This document shows positions 16,829 to 26,808 of a stretch of DNA of 64,000 bases, piece after piece (the stretch's first letter is position 1; every line of letters begins with the position of its first letter). Where the stretch lies: the NCBI RefSeq assembly GCF_028622115.1, contig NZ_CP097263.1:7006001-7070000 (forward strand), in the 5' to 3' direction. Both the position numbers and the translations under genes were made by a program. The notes under the pieces are model-generated. The model had not been told where the DNA came from. It saw nothing but the letters and a program-made list of their open reading frames with translations, and did not search any database. Source of the stretch: Kutzneria chonburiensis. GTDB taxonomy: Bacteria > Actinomycetota > Actinomycetes > Mycobacteriales > Pseudonocardiaceae.

Positions 16829-19009
16829 GTGACCGTCGCGGAGGGTGTGGTCGACCGCCTCATATACGTGGGGGCGGACGGCTACACGGTCGCAATCCTG
16901 ACCACCGGCGAGCGCAGCGAGACGAAGATCGCCGGGACGGTGCTGCACGGCCTCCAACCCGGCGAGACCGTGCGCGTCGATGGCGACTGGACCACCAGCG
17001 GCACACTCAAGGTCGACGAATGCGAACGGGTGCTGCCGGCGACTGTGCACGCGATCCGCCGCTACCTCGGATCAGGTCTGGTCAAGGGAATCGGCCGCAA
17101 ACTGGCCGACGCCATCGTGGACACGTTCGGCGACGACACCCTGGACGTGATCGACCGCGAGCCGAAGCGCCTGCTGGAGGTGCACCAGATCGGCCGCGAA
17201 CGGCTGGCGAAGATCATCGCCGCCTGGGCCGACCAGCGCGCGGTCCGCGAGGTCATGGTGTTCCTCCAGGGCGTCGGCGTCAGCCCGGCGCTGGCCGTGC
17301 GTATCCACCGCAAGCTGGGCGAACAGTCGCTGCACGTGGTCCGCAACGAGCCGTACCGGCTGGTCGAGGAGGTCTGGGGCATCGGCTTCGCCACCGCCGA
17401 CACGATCGCGCTGGCCGCCGGCATCCCCGAGCAGAGCCCGGAACGCATGCAGGCCGCCGTGCTGCACACGTTGCTCCAGGCCAGAACCATGGGCGGCCAC
17501 TGCTTCCTGCCGGTGACGGAGGTGCTCACGCACACCACGGCGATGGTGGAGCAGGACGAGGAGCTGATCCGCACGGCGCTGCATGCCTTGCGGCGCAGGA
17601 GAAAGGTCGTGCAGGAGCAGATCGGCGGCCGGGACGTGGTCTTCTCGGCCCACCTGCACCAGCAGGAGACCATGTTGGCCGACAACGTGATGCGGCTGCT
17701 CGGCACGCCGTCGTCGCTGCCCGGCAAACCGAAGTTCGACAGCCCGGAGTTGGACGACAGGCAGCGTCAGGCGTTGGAGATGGCCCTGACCAACACCGTG
17801 TCGATCCTGACCGGCGGTCCCGGCTGCGGCAAGAGCTTCACCGTGCGGCACATCGCGACCACGGCCAAGGCCGCCGGCGCGAAGATCACCCTGGCCGCGC
17901 CGACCGGCCGGGCCGCGCGGCGGCTGTCCGAGCTGACCGGCATGCCGGCGATGACCGTGCACCGGATGTTGGGGCGCAACGCCGAACCCGAGGACGACGG
18001 CGGCCTGTTCGACGTGAACGATCCGCTGTCGGCCGACCTGATCGTGGTCGACGAGAGCTCGATGCTGGACGTCGGCCTGGCCGACGCGCTGGTCGACAAG
18101 ATCCCGGCCGGCGCGCACCTGCTGCTGGTCGGCGACGTCGACCAGCTGCCGAGCGTCGGACCCGGCTCGGTGCTGCGGGACCTGCTCGACGTGCCGGACG
18201 TGCCGCGCACGCACCTGAGCCGCGTCTACCGGCAGGGCGCCGGCAGTGGCATCACCGCCAACGCGGTGAACGTGCGGGACGGCGTGCCGCCGGTCAACAA
18301 CGCCAAGTTCTGGTTCGTGCCGGCCGAGGACCCCAAGGACATCGCCGAGACCGTCGTCGACATCGCCACGCGGCGGCTGCCCGCCGCGTACGGCATCGAG
18401 CCGAGCAAGGTGCAGGTGCTGTGCCCCGGCCGGGCCCGCGAGGTCGGCGCGCTCCACATCGGACGGCTCCTCCAGGACGTCCTCAATCCGCACCAGGATG
18501 GCGATCCGCAGTACTGGTCCGACGACCGTGCCTTCCGCGTCGGCGACCGGGTCATGCCCATTCGCAACAACTACGACAAGGGCAAGGCCGGTGTCTTCAA
18601 CGGCACCGCCGGCACCGTGACCGCACTGTCCCTTGAGGACCGTCTGCTGGAGGTGACGCTGGAGGACGGCGAGGCCGTCGAGTACGACTTCGACGAGCTG
18701 GAGGAGCTCGCCCACGGCTACGCCATCACCGTGCACCGCTCGCAGGGCAGCGAATACCCGTACGTCGTCGTGCCGCTCAGCACCAGCGCCGGTCTGCTCC
18801 TGCTGCGCCGGAACCTGTTGTACACGGCCATAACCCGGGCCAAGGCCATGGTCGTCCTCGTCGGCCAGCCGAAAGCCCTGCGCATCGCCGTCGAGCAGAC
18901 CGGCGGCCGCCGCAACACCGCCCTGACCTGGCGCTTCACCGGCGAAGACCTCGCCGCCGGCGTACTGCCGCCGCTACGCGAGGACCACGGCCAGGTGGCG
19001 GCGTTCTGA
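16829..19009 (+). CDS. recD2: RecD2-type 5'-3' DNA helicase
   Basis: The 726-aa SF1B helicase has an N-terminal OB-like region, helix-hairpin-helix repeats at about 75-190 (LVKGIGRKLADAIVDTFG), Walker A GGPGCGKS (329-336), motif II DESS (Asp408), motif III GDVDQLPSVGPGS, and a C-terminal motif ITVHRSQGSEYP. It lacks RecB/RecC neighbours, as expected of RecD2, which acts alone in genome maintenance. GTG 16829 is favoured by the TACGAT box; ATG 16820 (MGSVTVAEG) is an alternative. Shares an operator region with the HTH gene. Confidence 0.92.
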   Translation: MTVAEGVVDRLIYVGADGYTVAILTTGERSETKIAGTVLHGLQPGETVRVDGDWTTSGTLKVDECERVLPATVHAIRRYLGSGLVKGIGRKLADAIVDTFGDDTLDVIDREPKRLLEVHQIGRERLAKIIAAWADQRAVREVMVFLQGVGVSPALAVRIHRKLGEQSLHVVRNEPYRLVEEVWGIGFATADTIALAAGIPEQSPERMQAAVLHTLLQARTMGGHCFLPVTEVLTHTTAMVEQDEELIRTALHALRRRRKVVQEQIGGRDVVFSAHLHQQETMLADNVMRLLGTPSSLPGKPKFDSPELDDRQRQALEMALTNTVSILTGGPGCGKSFTVRHIATTAKAAGAKITLAAPTGRAARRLSELTGMPAMTVHRMLGRNAEPEDDGGLFDVNDPLSADLIVVDESSMLDVGLADALVDKIPAGAHLLLVGDVDQLPSVGPGSVLRDLLDVPDVPRTHLSRVYRQGAGSGITANAVNVRDGVPPVNNAKFWFVPAEDPKDIAETVVDIATRRLPAAYGIEPSKVQVLCPGRAREVGALHIGRLLQDVLNPHQDGDPQYWSDDRAFRVGDRVMPIRNNYDKGKAGVFNGTAGTVTALSLEDRLLEVTLEDGEAVEYDFDELEELAHGYAITVHRSQGSEYPYVVVPLSTSAGLLLLRRNLLYTAITRAKAMVVLVGQPKALRIAVEQTGGRRNTALTWRFTGEDLAAGVLPPLREDHGQVAAF

Positions 19010-19058
19010 TCTGCCGGAAACCGGATTTCGGTGTGCCTGAGAGCGTGACTCGCGGGGG

Positions 19059-21254
19059 TTAGAGCCGGGCGCGGATCTCCGCGGCCTGCGTGTCCTCGGC
19101 TTCGCCGCGGGCTTCCAGGATGACCAGGGCCTGGGTCCACGCCTGACGGGCCTCGTCGGAGCGGCCGACGTCGGACAGGAGCTGGGCGTACGCGCAGAGG
19201 GCGGCGACCTCGGCGACGGAGTCGCCGCACTGGCGGGCGGCGTTGGTCGCGCCGACGAAGTCGCACAGGGCGGCGTCGTAGGAGCCGAGGGTCTGGTGGG
19301 TCTCGGCGGAACGGGTGAGCATCTGGGCGACGCCGGGCAGGCTGCCGAGGGAGGTCATGATCGACGCGGCCTCGGTGAAGGAGACCAGGGCCTCCTCGTA
19401 CGAACCGAGGGCGGCCTGCATGTCGCCGAGCACCCCGAGCAGCAGGGCCCGACCCTCGGAGTTGGCGGTCTCGGCGAAGAGCTCGACGGCGGCCTCGGAG
19501 TAGTCCTTGGCCTCGGCGATCTCGCCACGGTCGATGGCCAGCAGCGCGGAGCCGGCGAGCGACCAGGCCAGCCCGGGCCGGTCGCCGCAGCGCTCCCGCA
19601 GCCGGCGGCCGAGGGCGTAGTGCTCCAACGCGCCGGCCAGGTCGCCCATCCGCCGGTAGCCCTCGGCAAGGTTGGTGGCGACCCAGCCATGGGCGTAGTC
19701 GTTGCCGGCGGAGGCCTCCAACGCGAGCTGGTGGCTGGCGATCCACACGCCCCACGGCTGGGTCAGCAGCAGATAACTCCACAGCTCCAACGGCAGATGC
19801 CAGGCCACCTCACGCTGCCGGTGTCGCAGGGCCAGCCGCAGCACGGGCAGCACGTTGGGCAGCTCGGCCTTGCACCACGCCATGGCGTCCGGTTCGGACT
19901 CGAAGTGCGGCGGCTCGACGTCCGCCAGCACGTCGGCCACCACCAGGGGGTTGTCCCGGTACGGCGCGATCACCTTGCCGGCGGCCGAGTAGCCGTGCAG
20001 GTACCAGCTGGCCAGCCGGGCCACGGCGGCGTCCGCCTCGGGGTCGGAATACGCCAGCTCGGCGGCGTAGTCGGCGACGAGGTCGTGGAACCGCCAGTGC
20101 CCGCGCCGGGGGTTGTGGATCAGGTGCGCGGCGGCCAGCCGGTCCAGGAAGCGCCGGGCGGCGCCGACCCGTACGCCGGCCAGCGCGGCTGCGGCAGCGA
20201 CGCTGAGATAGGGCCCCCGATGCAGCCCGAGCAGCCGGAACATCCGCGCGGTGTCGGGATCGAGCCGCCCGTACGACCAGGAGATGATCGTCCGCGCGGG
20301 CGTGGCGTCGGCGACGTCCAACGCGTCCAGACGGGAGTCGTCGAGCTCGGACAGCAGCTCGTCCAGTTCGGACGACGCGACCCGCTCGGCGGCGATCCGC
20401 AACGCCAGCGGCAGGTGCCCGCAGCGCCGGGCCAGCTCCCCCAAGCCGTCGGAGGACACCGAGCCCCGGTGGCCGATGATCGTGGCCAGCAGCCGTACCG
20501 ACTCGGCGGCGGCCATCGGCGCGACGGTGATGCGCGCGGCCCCGGTGCGCATGGACAGCCCGGACAGCCGGTCGCGGCTGGTGACCACGACGGCGCAGCC
20601 GCCGATCCCGGGCAGCAGGTGCAGCAGCTGGTAGGAATCGGCCGCGTTGTCCAGCACGAGCAGCGTCCGGGTCGGGGCCAGCGCCGACCGCAGCAGGCTG
20701 GCCCGCTGCTCCAGCCGCGCCGGCAGGTTCTCCACGCCCAGCGACGTCAGCAGCTCCTCCAGCACGTCGGACGGCGTGGCCGGGTCGTTGGCCGAGTGCC
20801 CGCGCAGGTCGGTGTAGAGCTGCCCGCCGGGGTAGTCGTGCGCGATGGAGTGGGCGAACCGCAGGGCCAGGGCGGTCTTGCCGGCGCCGGGCGGCCCGTC
20901 GATCGTCACCACGATCGGGCCGCCGGTGTCGCCGAGGTCCCGCACGGCCGAGTTCAGCGCGGCCAGCTCCGCGTCCCGCCCGACGAACCGGGCCGGCGCG
21001 GCCGGCAGCTGGGCCGGCGACCGGACCAGGGCCCGGCGGGCCAGATGGATCAGCTGACCCTCGGCCCCCAGTGCACTGTCCAGTGCACGTGCATGCTGCT
21101 CGGTCGGCTTGCGGCGGCCGTTCTCCAGCCGGGACAGCAGCGACTTGTCGTAGCGGACCACGGCCGCGAGGTCGGTCAACGACCAGCCCAGCGCCTCCCG
21201 GCGGGTGCGCACGGCGTGGCCGAAGCCCTCGCCGATCGACTCCCGGGTCGCCAT
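19059..21254 (-). CDS. XRE-NB-ARC-TPR (AfsR-like) regulator
   Basis: A 731-aa STAND-type protein. Residues 10-60 form an XRE helix-turn-helix (SLTDLAAVVRYDKSLLSRLE), the NB-ARC ATPase follows with Walker A GPPGAGKT (120-127), Walker B LLVLDNAA and the GLPL-like HLPLALR, a winged-helix stretch near 350-390 and about seven TPR units in the C-terminal third. Such proteins switch on ligand or partner binding and control secondary metabolism or stress genes. ATG 21254 has GGGAGAG upstream; an in-frame ATG at 21272 lacks one. Divergent from the ROK gene. Confidence 0.85.
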   Translation of the reverse strand: MATRESIGEGFGHAVRTRREALGWSLTDLAAVVRYDKSLLSRLENGRRKPTEQHARALDSALGAEGQLIHLARRALVRSPAQLPAAPARFVGRDAELAALNSAVRDLGDTGGPIVVTIDGPPGAGKTALALRFAHSIAHDYPGGQLYTDLRGHSANDPATPSDVLEELLTSLGVENLPARLEQRASLLRSALAPTRTLLVLDNAADSYQLLHLLPGIGGCAVVVTSRDRLSGLSMRTGAARITVAPMAAAESVRLLATIIGHRGSVSSDGLGELARRCGHLPLALRIAAERVASSELDELLSELDDSRLDALDVADATPARTIISWSYGRLDPDTARMFRLLGLHRGPYLSVAAAAALAGVRVGAARRFLDRLAAAHLIHNPRRGHWRFHDLVADYAAELAYSDPEADAAVARLASWYLHGYSAAGKVIAPYRDNPLVVADVLADVEPPHFESEPDAMAWCKAELPNVLPVLRLALRHRQREVAWHLPLELWSYLLLTQPWGVWIASHQLALEASAGNDYAHGWVATNLAEGYRRMGDLAGALEHYALGRRLRERCGDRPGLAWSLAGSALLAIDRGEIAEAKDYSEAAVELFAETANSEGRALLLGVLGDMQAALGSYEEALVSFTEAASIMTSLGSLPGVAQMLTRSAETHQTLGSYDAALCDFVGATNAARQCGDSVAEVAALCAYAQLLSDVGRSDEARQAWTQALVILEARGEAEDTQAAEIRARL

Positions 21255-21337
21255 CGGTCCACTCTCCCGCATCGCCGCGTTGCGCCCAACAGGTGCGATG
21301 TGAACGCTATCGGCGAGAAGTTTGGCAAGATCCCACT

Positions 21338-22508
21338 GTGGCAGCGAAACAGACCACCCGTGAGCTGCGCCGACGCAACCGGTCGGCGCTGCTGTCCCGG
21401 CTGTACCTCCAGGGCCGGGGCAGCCGCCTCGAACTGGTGGACTCCTCCGGGCTGAGCTCGTCGACGGTGAGCAACGTGATCTCCGATCTGATCGCGGACG
21501 GCGTGGTCGAGGAGGCCGGCTCGGCCGAGTCCGAGGGCGGCCGGCCGCGCACCGTGCTCCAGGTCCGCCGGGACTACGGGCACGTGATCGGCGTCGACAT
21601 CGGCGAGACGCACATCGAGGTCGGTCTGTTCGACTGCGCCCTGAACACGGTGGCCACCGCGACCTACCCGATGGACGGCAACCTGGAGCCGTCGCACGTG
21701 GCCGAGCTGATCCTGGCCGGCATCACCGAGGTGGTCAGCACCTCCGAGGTGTCGATCCTGGGCGTCGGCATCGGCGTGCCGGGTTCGGTCGACGGCGACG
21801 AGCTGGTGCACGCGCCGACCTTCGGCTGGCGGGGCGTGCCGCTGGCCAAGATGCTGGCCGACGGCGTGAACGCTCCCTTGTACGTCGACAACTGCGCCCG
21901 CACGCTGGGCCAGGCCGAGATGTGGCGGGGCGCCGGCCGCGGCTCGACGCGGGCGGTGATCGCGCTGCTCGGCGTCGGCGTCGGGGCCGCGCTGGCCGTG
22001 GAATCGGACTCCTACCAGGGCGTTTCCAGCTCGACCACGGAGTGGGGCCACACCGTGGTGCACGCCGGGGCTGGCCTGCCGCTGCGGCTCGCAGGGCTGT
22101 CTCGAGGCGTACATCGGGGCCGAGGGGATCCTGGACCGCTATCTGGCGCTGCCGGGCAGCGAGCCGTTCGCGGCGTTGGACACCGAGGCCCGCATGCGGG
22201 AGCTGGCCGCGCGCGCGGAGCAGCCGGGGCCGGCGGCCGAGACGATGGCCGCCACTGCCGAGTACCTGGGCATCGGCATCGCCAACCTGATCAATCTGAT
22301 GTCGCCGGACCGGGTGGTGCTGTCGGGCTGGGTGAGCCTGTCCATCGGCCACTCGATCCTGGACGCCGTCCAGGACGCGGCGGCCCGGCACACGCTGAGC
22401 TACCTGCGCGACGGGACCCGGATCGAGCTGGGCCAGCTCGGGCCGGAGGCGGTCGCGCTGGGCGCGGCCACGCTGCCGGTGATGCGCTTCCTGGCCAACG
22501 GGGGCTAG
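21338..22508 (+). pseudogene. ROK-family regulator, frameshifted at a G run
   Basis: Two frames together encode one ROK repressor. Frame one, from GTG 21338, gives the winged helix (SRLELVDSSGLSSSTVSNVI) and most of the sugar-kinase-like domain to EWGHTVVHAG. The zinc motif CRCGSQGCLE, which should follow at once, is encoded in the next frame from 22077, and that frame runs to the stop at 22506-22508 with normal ROK C-terminal sequence (IGIANLINLMSPDRVVLSGW). Removing one G from GGGG at 22067-22070 restores a ~390-aa protein. It may be a sequencing error or a real inactivation. It probably regulates the sugar operon downstream. Confidence 0.85.
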
Positions 22509-22522
22509 CCCGAAACAGAGTA

Positions 22523-22552
22523 TTGACCCGTCGTTCATCCGCGACTTACCTT
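22523..22552 (+). promoter_or_regulatory. Promoter of the aldehyde dehydrogenase/sugar operon
   Basis: TTGACC (22523-22528) and TACCTT (22547-22552) are 18 nt apart, and the -10 ends 5 nt before ATG 22558, which suggests a leaderless message. It lies between the ROK gene and the operon, so the operon can be expressed apart from its regulator. Confidence 0.6.
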
Positions 22553-22557
22553 AAGAC

Positions 22558-23976
22558 ATGGATAAAGTCGCGGACGGGCTGCTCTACGTCGGTGGAACGT
22601 TCCGTGCGGCGGATTCGGGCCGCACCGCGCCGGTGTACGAGAAGGCCACCGGCGCCCAGATCGGCAGCTACGCGCTGGGCACCGCGGTCGACGTGGACCG
22701 GGCCGTCAAGGCGGCCCGCGAGGCGCAGCCGGCCTGGGCCGCGCTGGCCGGTGCCGAACGCGCCGCCTACCTGCGCAAGTTCGCCGACTACCTCCAGGCC
22801 AACTTCGACGACCTGGTCGAGCAGAGCATCCGCGAGACCGGCGGCGTCCGCTACAAGGCCGAGGACGAGGTCGGCACCAGCATCCGCCAGCTGGCCATCT
22901 CGGCCGTGCAGGCCACACAGACCGCGGGCGACATCCTCCAGCCGTACAAGGCGGGCAAGCTCTCGCTGTCCCGGGCGGTGCCGCTGGGCGTGGTCGGTCT
23001 GATCACGCCGTGGAACTACCCGATGAACCTGGCCATGCGGGCGGTCGCGCCGTCGCTGGCCTTCGGCAACACCGTGGTGCTCAAGCCGGCCGAGCTGACC
23101 CCGTTCATCGGCGGCCTGGCGCTGGCCCAGGCGGCCGACGCGGCCGGCTTCCCGCCGGGCGTGTTCAACGTGGTCACCGGCGACGGCCTTGACGCCGGCA
23201 AGGCGTTGGCCGAGCACCGCGGCCTCGACCTGATGGACTTCACCGGCTCCCGCGAGGTCGGGTTGGAGATCGCCGCCGCGGCCGCGGTCGACCTGCGCAA
23301 CATCCGGCTGGAACTGGGTGGCAGCAACGCTTTCGTGGTGCTGGACGACGCCGACGTCGAGCTGGCCGCGTCCTGCGCGATGATCGCCTCGTACGAGTTC
23401 CAGGGCCAGACCTGCATCAGCGCCAGCCGGCACATCGTGCAGCGCACGGTGGCCGACGCCTACCTGGAAGCGTTGGTGGCGCGGGCGTCCAAGCTCCGCG
23501 TCGGCGACCCGATGGACCCGGAGACCGACCTCGGCCCGCTGATCAGCGAACGGCAGCGCGACCGGGTGCACCAGAAGATCGTGCAGCCGTCGATCGACAT
23601 GGGCGCGAAGGTGTTGACCGGCGCGGAGTACGACGGCCTGTTCTACCGGCCGACCGTGCTCACCGACGTCACGCCGGAGATGCCGGCGTTCACCGAGGAG
23701 ATCTTCGGCCCGGTCGTCCCGGTGACCGTGGTGGACACCGAGGAAGAGGCCATCGCCGTCACCAACGGCCTGCCGATGCTGATGAACTCCGTCTTCACCA
23801 AGGACCTCATCCGCGGCATGGACGTGGCCGAGCGGCTCCAGGCCGGCGAGGTGCACGTCAACGACGCGCACGCCCGGCACGGCGCGGAGAACCAGATGCC
23901 CGGCTTCACCAAGCGGCAGTGGATCGGCGTGCAGCGCACGCCGCTGTCCATTCCGGACTGGGCCGGCCGGCGGTGA
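22558..23976 (+). CDS. NAD(P)-dependent aldehyde dehydrogenase
   Basis: The 472-aa enzyme oxidises an aldehyde to the acid. It has the Rossmann-associated TPWNYPMN, catalytic Glu252 in LELGGSN and nucleophile Cys286 in QGQTCISASR, with the family spacing of 34 residues. No ribosome site precedes ATG 22558, in line with the leaderless promoter. The stop overlaps the ThuA-like gene (GTGA). Its place in a carbohydrate operon suggests a sugar-derived aldehyde such as a uronic-acid or polyol intermediate (inference). Confidence 0.93.
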   Translation: MDKVADGLLYVGGTFRAADSGRTAPVYEKATGAQIGSYALGTAVDVDRAVKAAREAQPAWAALAGAERAAYLRKFADYLQANFDDLVEQSIRETGGVRYKAEDEVGTSIRQLAISAVQATQTAGDILQPYKAGKLSLSRAVPLGVVGLITPWNYPMNLAMRAVAPSLAFGNTVVLKPAELTPFIGGLALAQAADAAGFPPGVFNVVTGDGLDAGKALAEHRGLDLMDFTGSREVGLEIAAAAAVDLRNIRLELGGSNAFVVLDDADVELAASCAMIASYEFQGQTCISASRHIVQRTVADAYLEALVARASKLRVGDPMDPETDLGPLISERQRDRVHQKIVQPSIDMGAKVLTGAEYDGLFYRPTVLTDVTPEMPAFTEEIFGPVVPVTVVDTEEEAIAVTNGLPMLMNSVFTKDLIRGMDVAERLQAGEVHVNDAHARHGAENQMPGFTKRQWIGVQRTPLSIPDWAGRR

Positions 23977-24623
23977 GCAGGGCACTGGTCGTCCGCGGCG
24001 GCTGGGAAGGACACAGTCCGGTCGAGGCGACCGAGATGTTCCTGCCCGGACTGGCCGACGCCGGCTTCGACGTGGAGATCGCCGAGGATCTGGACGTCTA
24101 CACCGACGCCGGAAAACTGGCCGCGGCCGACCTGATCGTGCAGTGCTGGTCCATGGGCCGGCTGACGCCGTCGCAGTGCGACGGTCTCGTGACAGCCGTG
24201 CGCAACGGCACGGGTTTCGCCGGCTGGCACGGCGGTGTGGTGGCGACCTTTCAGGACAGTCCCGACTACCTGCGGATGGTCGGCGGCGTTTTCCTCCACC
24301 ACCCACCGGAGTTCGAGCACTACGAGGTGCGGATCGTTCGGTCGCAGTCGGATCATCCGATCGTCGCCGGGCTGCCGGACTTCACCGTGCACACCGAGAA
24401 GTACTGGATGCTCAGCGATTCGCTGAACACGGTCCTGGCCACCACCGAGTTCGGGCCGCCGGACGGCCCGACGACCATGCCGGTGGCCTGGACGAGGAAC
24501 TGGGGCGCAGGAAGGATCTTCTTCTCCGCGATCGGGCACCGCACCGAGGACCTCTGGGATCCGGCGGTGTACACATTGACCCATCGCGGTCTGGTCTGGG
24601 CGAGCCGACAGGTAGTTCAGTGA
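23973..24623 (+). CDS. ThuA-like protein (trehalose utilisation family)
   Basis: The 216-aa protein shows the ThuA class-I glutamine-amidotransferase-like fold: LVVRGGWEGHSP at the start, the family signature GTGFAGWHGG near residue 85 and a GAGRIFFSAIGH segment near residue 180. The usual catalytic Cys is absent, as in ThuA. ThuA proteins are linked to disaccharide catabolism. GTG 23973 overlaps the stop of the dehydrogenase gene. The next gene, the binding protein, begins 20 nt on. Confidence 0.88.
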   Translation: MSRALVVRGGWEGHSPVEATEMFLPGLADAGFDVEIAEDLDVYTDAGKLAAADLIVQCWSMGRLTPSQCDGLVTAVRNGTGFAGWHGGVVATFQDSPDYLRMVGGVFLHHPPEFEHYEVRIVRSQSDHPIVAGLPDFTVHTEKYWMLSDSLNTVLATTEFGPPDGPTTMPVAWTRNWGAGRIFFSAIGHRTEDLWDPAVYTLTHRGLVWASRQVVQ

Positions 24624-24643
24624 GATTGAGCGGAGACAGGGCT

Positions 24644-25939
24644 ATGCGGAGTCAGTGGCGACTCGCCGGCGCTTTGGTTGCCGGCGCTCTGCTGGTGACC
24701 GGCTGCGGCGGCGGTGGCGGAAGCGACCAGCCGGCGGCGGACGGCAAGGTCAACCTGACCTTCTGGGACTGGGATCCCAACATGGACAAGGTGGTGGCGA
24801 TCTGGAACCAGGCCCACCCCGACATCCACGTCACGCTGTCCAATCCGGCCGGTGGCGACCAGCTGGTCAGCAAGATGATCACCGCCCACGAGGCCGGCAA
24901 CGGGCCGGACATCGCCAAGGTGGAGTACCAGTCGCTGCCGGCGCTGGTGGCCAAGGGCGTGGTCGCCGACATCACCCAGTACACCGGTGACGCGGCCAAG
25001 GACTTCGACGACACCACCTTGAAGGCGACCAAGTTCGAGGGCAAGGTCTACGGCGTGCCGCAGGACGTGGCCCCGCTGATGTTGTTCTACCGCACCGACA
25101 TCTTCGACCAGAACGGTCTGAAGGTGCCGACCACGTGGGACGAGTTCAAGCAGACCGCGGCCGATCTGCACGCCAAGGCCCCGCAGGTCGCGATGACCAA
25201 CTTCGACGCCGCCGACCCGGGCTGGATCACCGGCCTGATGCAGCAGGGCGGGGCCGACTGGTGGTCGGCCAGCGGCACCACCTGGAAGGTCGCGATCAAC
25301 AGCGCCCAGTCCAAGAAGGTCGCCGACTACTGGCAGGGTCTGGTCACCGCCGGCACCGTGGCCAAGAACCCGTCGTTCTCGCCGCAGTGGAACAAGCAGA
25401 TGAACGAGGGCCAGATCGCCACCTGGATCTCCGGCGCGTGGGCCCCGGCGCAGCTGGGCGGCATCGCGCCCAACACCAAGGGCAAGTGGGCCGTCGCGCC
25501 GCTGCCGGCGTGGACCGCGGGCGACAAGACCACCGGCATCTGGGGCGGCTCGGCCACCACGGTCACCGCCGACTCCAAGCACGCCGCCCAGGCGGCGCAG
25601 TTCGCGGCCTGGCTGAACACCGACGACAAGGCCGTCACCGCGCAGATCCAGAACATCAACGTCTACCCGGCCGCCACCTCCGGCCGGTCGCTGCCGATCC
25701 TGTCCCAGCCGCCGGCCTTCTTCCCCAACCAGGCCAACTACTACGACCTGGTCAAGCAGGCCGCGCCGAGTTCGCGCAGCTTCTCCATCTGGGGCCCGAA
25801 CGTGACCGTCACCTTCAGCGGGTACACCGACAAGTTCGGCGCCGCACTGCAGAACAACACCTCGTTCTCCACGGCCCTGGACGACATCCAGAACGCGACC
25901 GTGGCGGACATGAAGAAGCTCGGGTTCACGGTCAGCTGA
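24644..25939 (+). CDS. Sugar ABC transporter substrate-binding lipoprotein
   Basis: A 431-aa family-1 extracellular solute-binding protein. The lipoprotein signal runs to LLVTGC (Cys21), followed by a glycine-rich linker, and the mature part opens with the typical VNLTFWDWDPNMDKVVAIWN. Aromatic residues (WWSASG, IWGG, WISGAWAP) fit carbohydrate binding. The ATG at 24644 has GGAGACAGG upstream; an earlier in-frame GTG at 24620, overlapping the ThuA stop, would add eight residues before the signal. Stop and next start overlap (TGATG). Confidence 0.93.
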   Translation: MRSQWRLAGALVAGALLVTGCGGGGGSDQPAADGKVNLTFWDWDPNMDKVVAIWNQAHPDIHVTLSNPAGGDQLVSKMITAHEAGNGPDIAKVEYQSLPALVAKGVVADITQYTGDAAKDFDDTTLKATKFEGKVYGVPQDVAPLMLFYRTDIFDQNGLKVPTTWDEFKQTAADLHAKAPQVAMTNFDAADPGWITGLMQQGGADWWSASGTTWKVAINSAQSKKVADYWQGLVTAGTVAKNPSFSPQWNKQMNEGQIATWISGAWAPAQLGGIAPNTKGKWAVAPLPAWTAGDKTTGIWGGSATTVTADSKHAAQAAQFAAWLNTDDKAVTAQIQNINVYPAATSGRSLPILSQPPAFFPNQANYYDLVKQAAPSSRSFSIWGPNVTVTFSGYTDKFGAALQNNTSFSTALDDIQNATVADMKKLGFTVS

Positions 25940-26808
25940 TGGCCGCGCGCAACCGGGCCAAGCTGCCCTACCTGCTCGTCCTCCCAGCAGTCGCGCTGCT
26001 CGCACTGTTCGTGGTGGCGCCCGGCGTCTACGCCCTCGTGCTGAGTTTCCAGGCACGCAAGGTGACGGGCGGGCTGCTGGGAGGCGGCAGCAAGCTGGTC
26101 TTCGTCGGTCTGGACAACTACGGCCTGGCGCTGGCCGATCCGGAGCTGTGGTCGAGCATCGCGCGCATGGTGTTGGTGGCTTTGCTGTTCATCCCGGCCA
26201 CCGTCGGCTTCGCGCTGCTGTTCGCCCTGCTGCTGGACGTGCCGCGGGTCAAGCTGGCCCGCAGCTCGCGGCTGGCCATCTTCCTGCCGTACGCGGTGCC
26301 GGGCGTGATCGCCTCGCTGATGTGGGGTTTCATGTACCTGCCCGCGACCAGCCCGATCGGCGGCGACCACATCGACTTCTTCGGCGCCAGCACGGTGTTC
26401 TTCTCGGTGGCCAACGTGGCGGTGTGGGGCTCGGTCGGCTTCAACATGATCGTCATCTTCACCGCGCTGCGGGCGCTGCCGTCCGAGCTGTACGAGGCGG
26501 CCCGCATCGACGGCTGCTCGGAGCTGCGGATGGCGTTGCGTATCAAGGTTCCACTGGTGCTGCCGGCGATCGCCATGTGCACGCTGTTCACGGCGTTGGC
26601 CTCGTTGCAGCTGTTCAACGAGCCCAACACGTTGCGGCCGCTGTCCAACGCCGTCTCCTCGACGTGGGTGCCGCTGATGAAGATCTACGAGGACGCGTTC
26701 GTGAACTCGGACGTGAACAAGGCCGCGGCGACGTCGGTGCTGTTCGTGATCGCCGCGCTGGCCGTGTCGTTCGTGGCCTCCCGGACCGTGTCGAGGGTGA
26801 ACCGGTGA
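25939..26808 (+). CDS. Sugar ABC transporter permease (MalF-like)
   Basis: The 289-aa protein has six membrane helices and the cytoplasmic EAA loop (LYEAARIDGCSELRMALRI, near residues 190-208) that docks on the ATPase. It starts at ATG 25939, overlapping the binding-protein stop by one base, and ends in a GTGA overlap with the second permease. No ATP-binding gene follows, so import must rely on a shared ATPase such as MsiK encoded elsewhere (known for actinobacteria; inferred here). Confidence 0.94.
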   Translation: MAARNRAKLPYLLVLPAVALLALFVVAPGVYALVLSFQARKVTGGLLGGGSKLVFVGLDNYGLALADPELWSSIARMVLVALLFIPATVGFALLFALLLDVPRVKLARSSRLAIFLPYAVPGVIASLMWGFMYLPATSPIGGDHIDFFGASTVFFSVANVAVWGSVGFNMIVIFTALRALPSELYEAARIDGCSELRMALRIKVPLVLPAIAMCTLFTALASLQLFNEPNTLRPLSNAVSSTWVPLMKIYEDAFVNSDVNKAAATSVLFVIAALAVSFVASRTVSRVNR

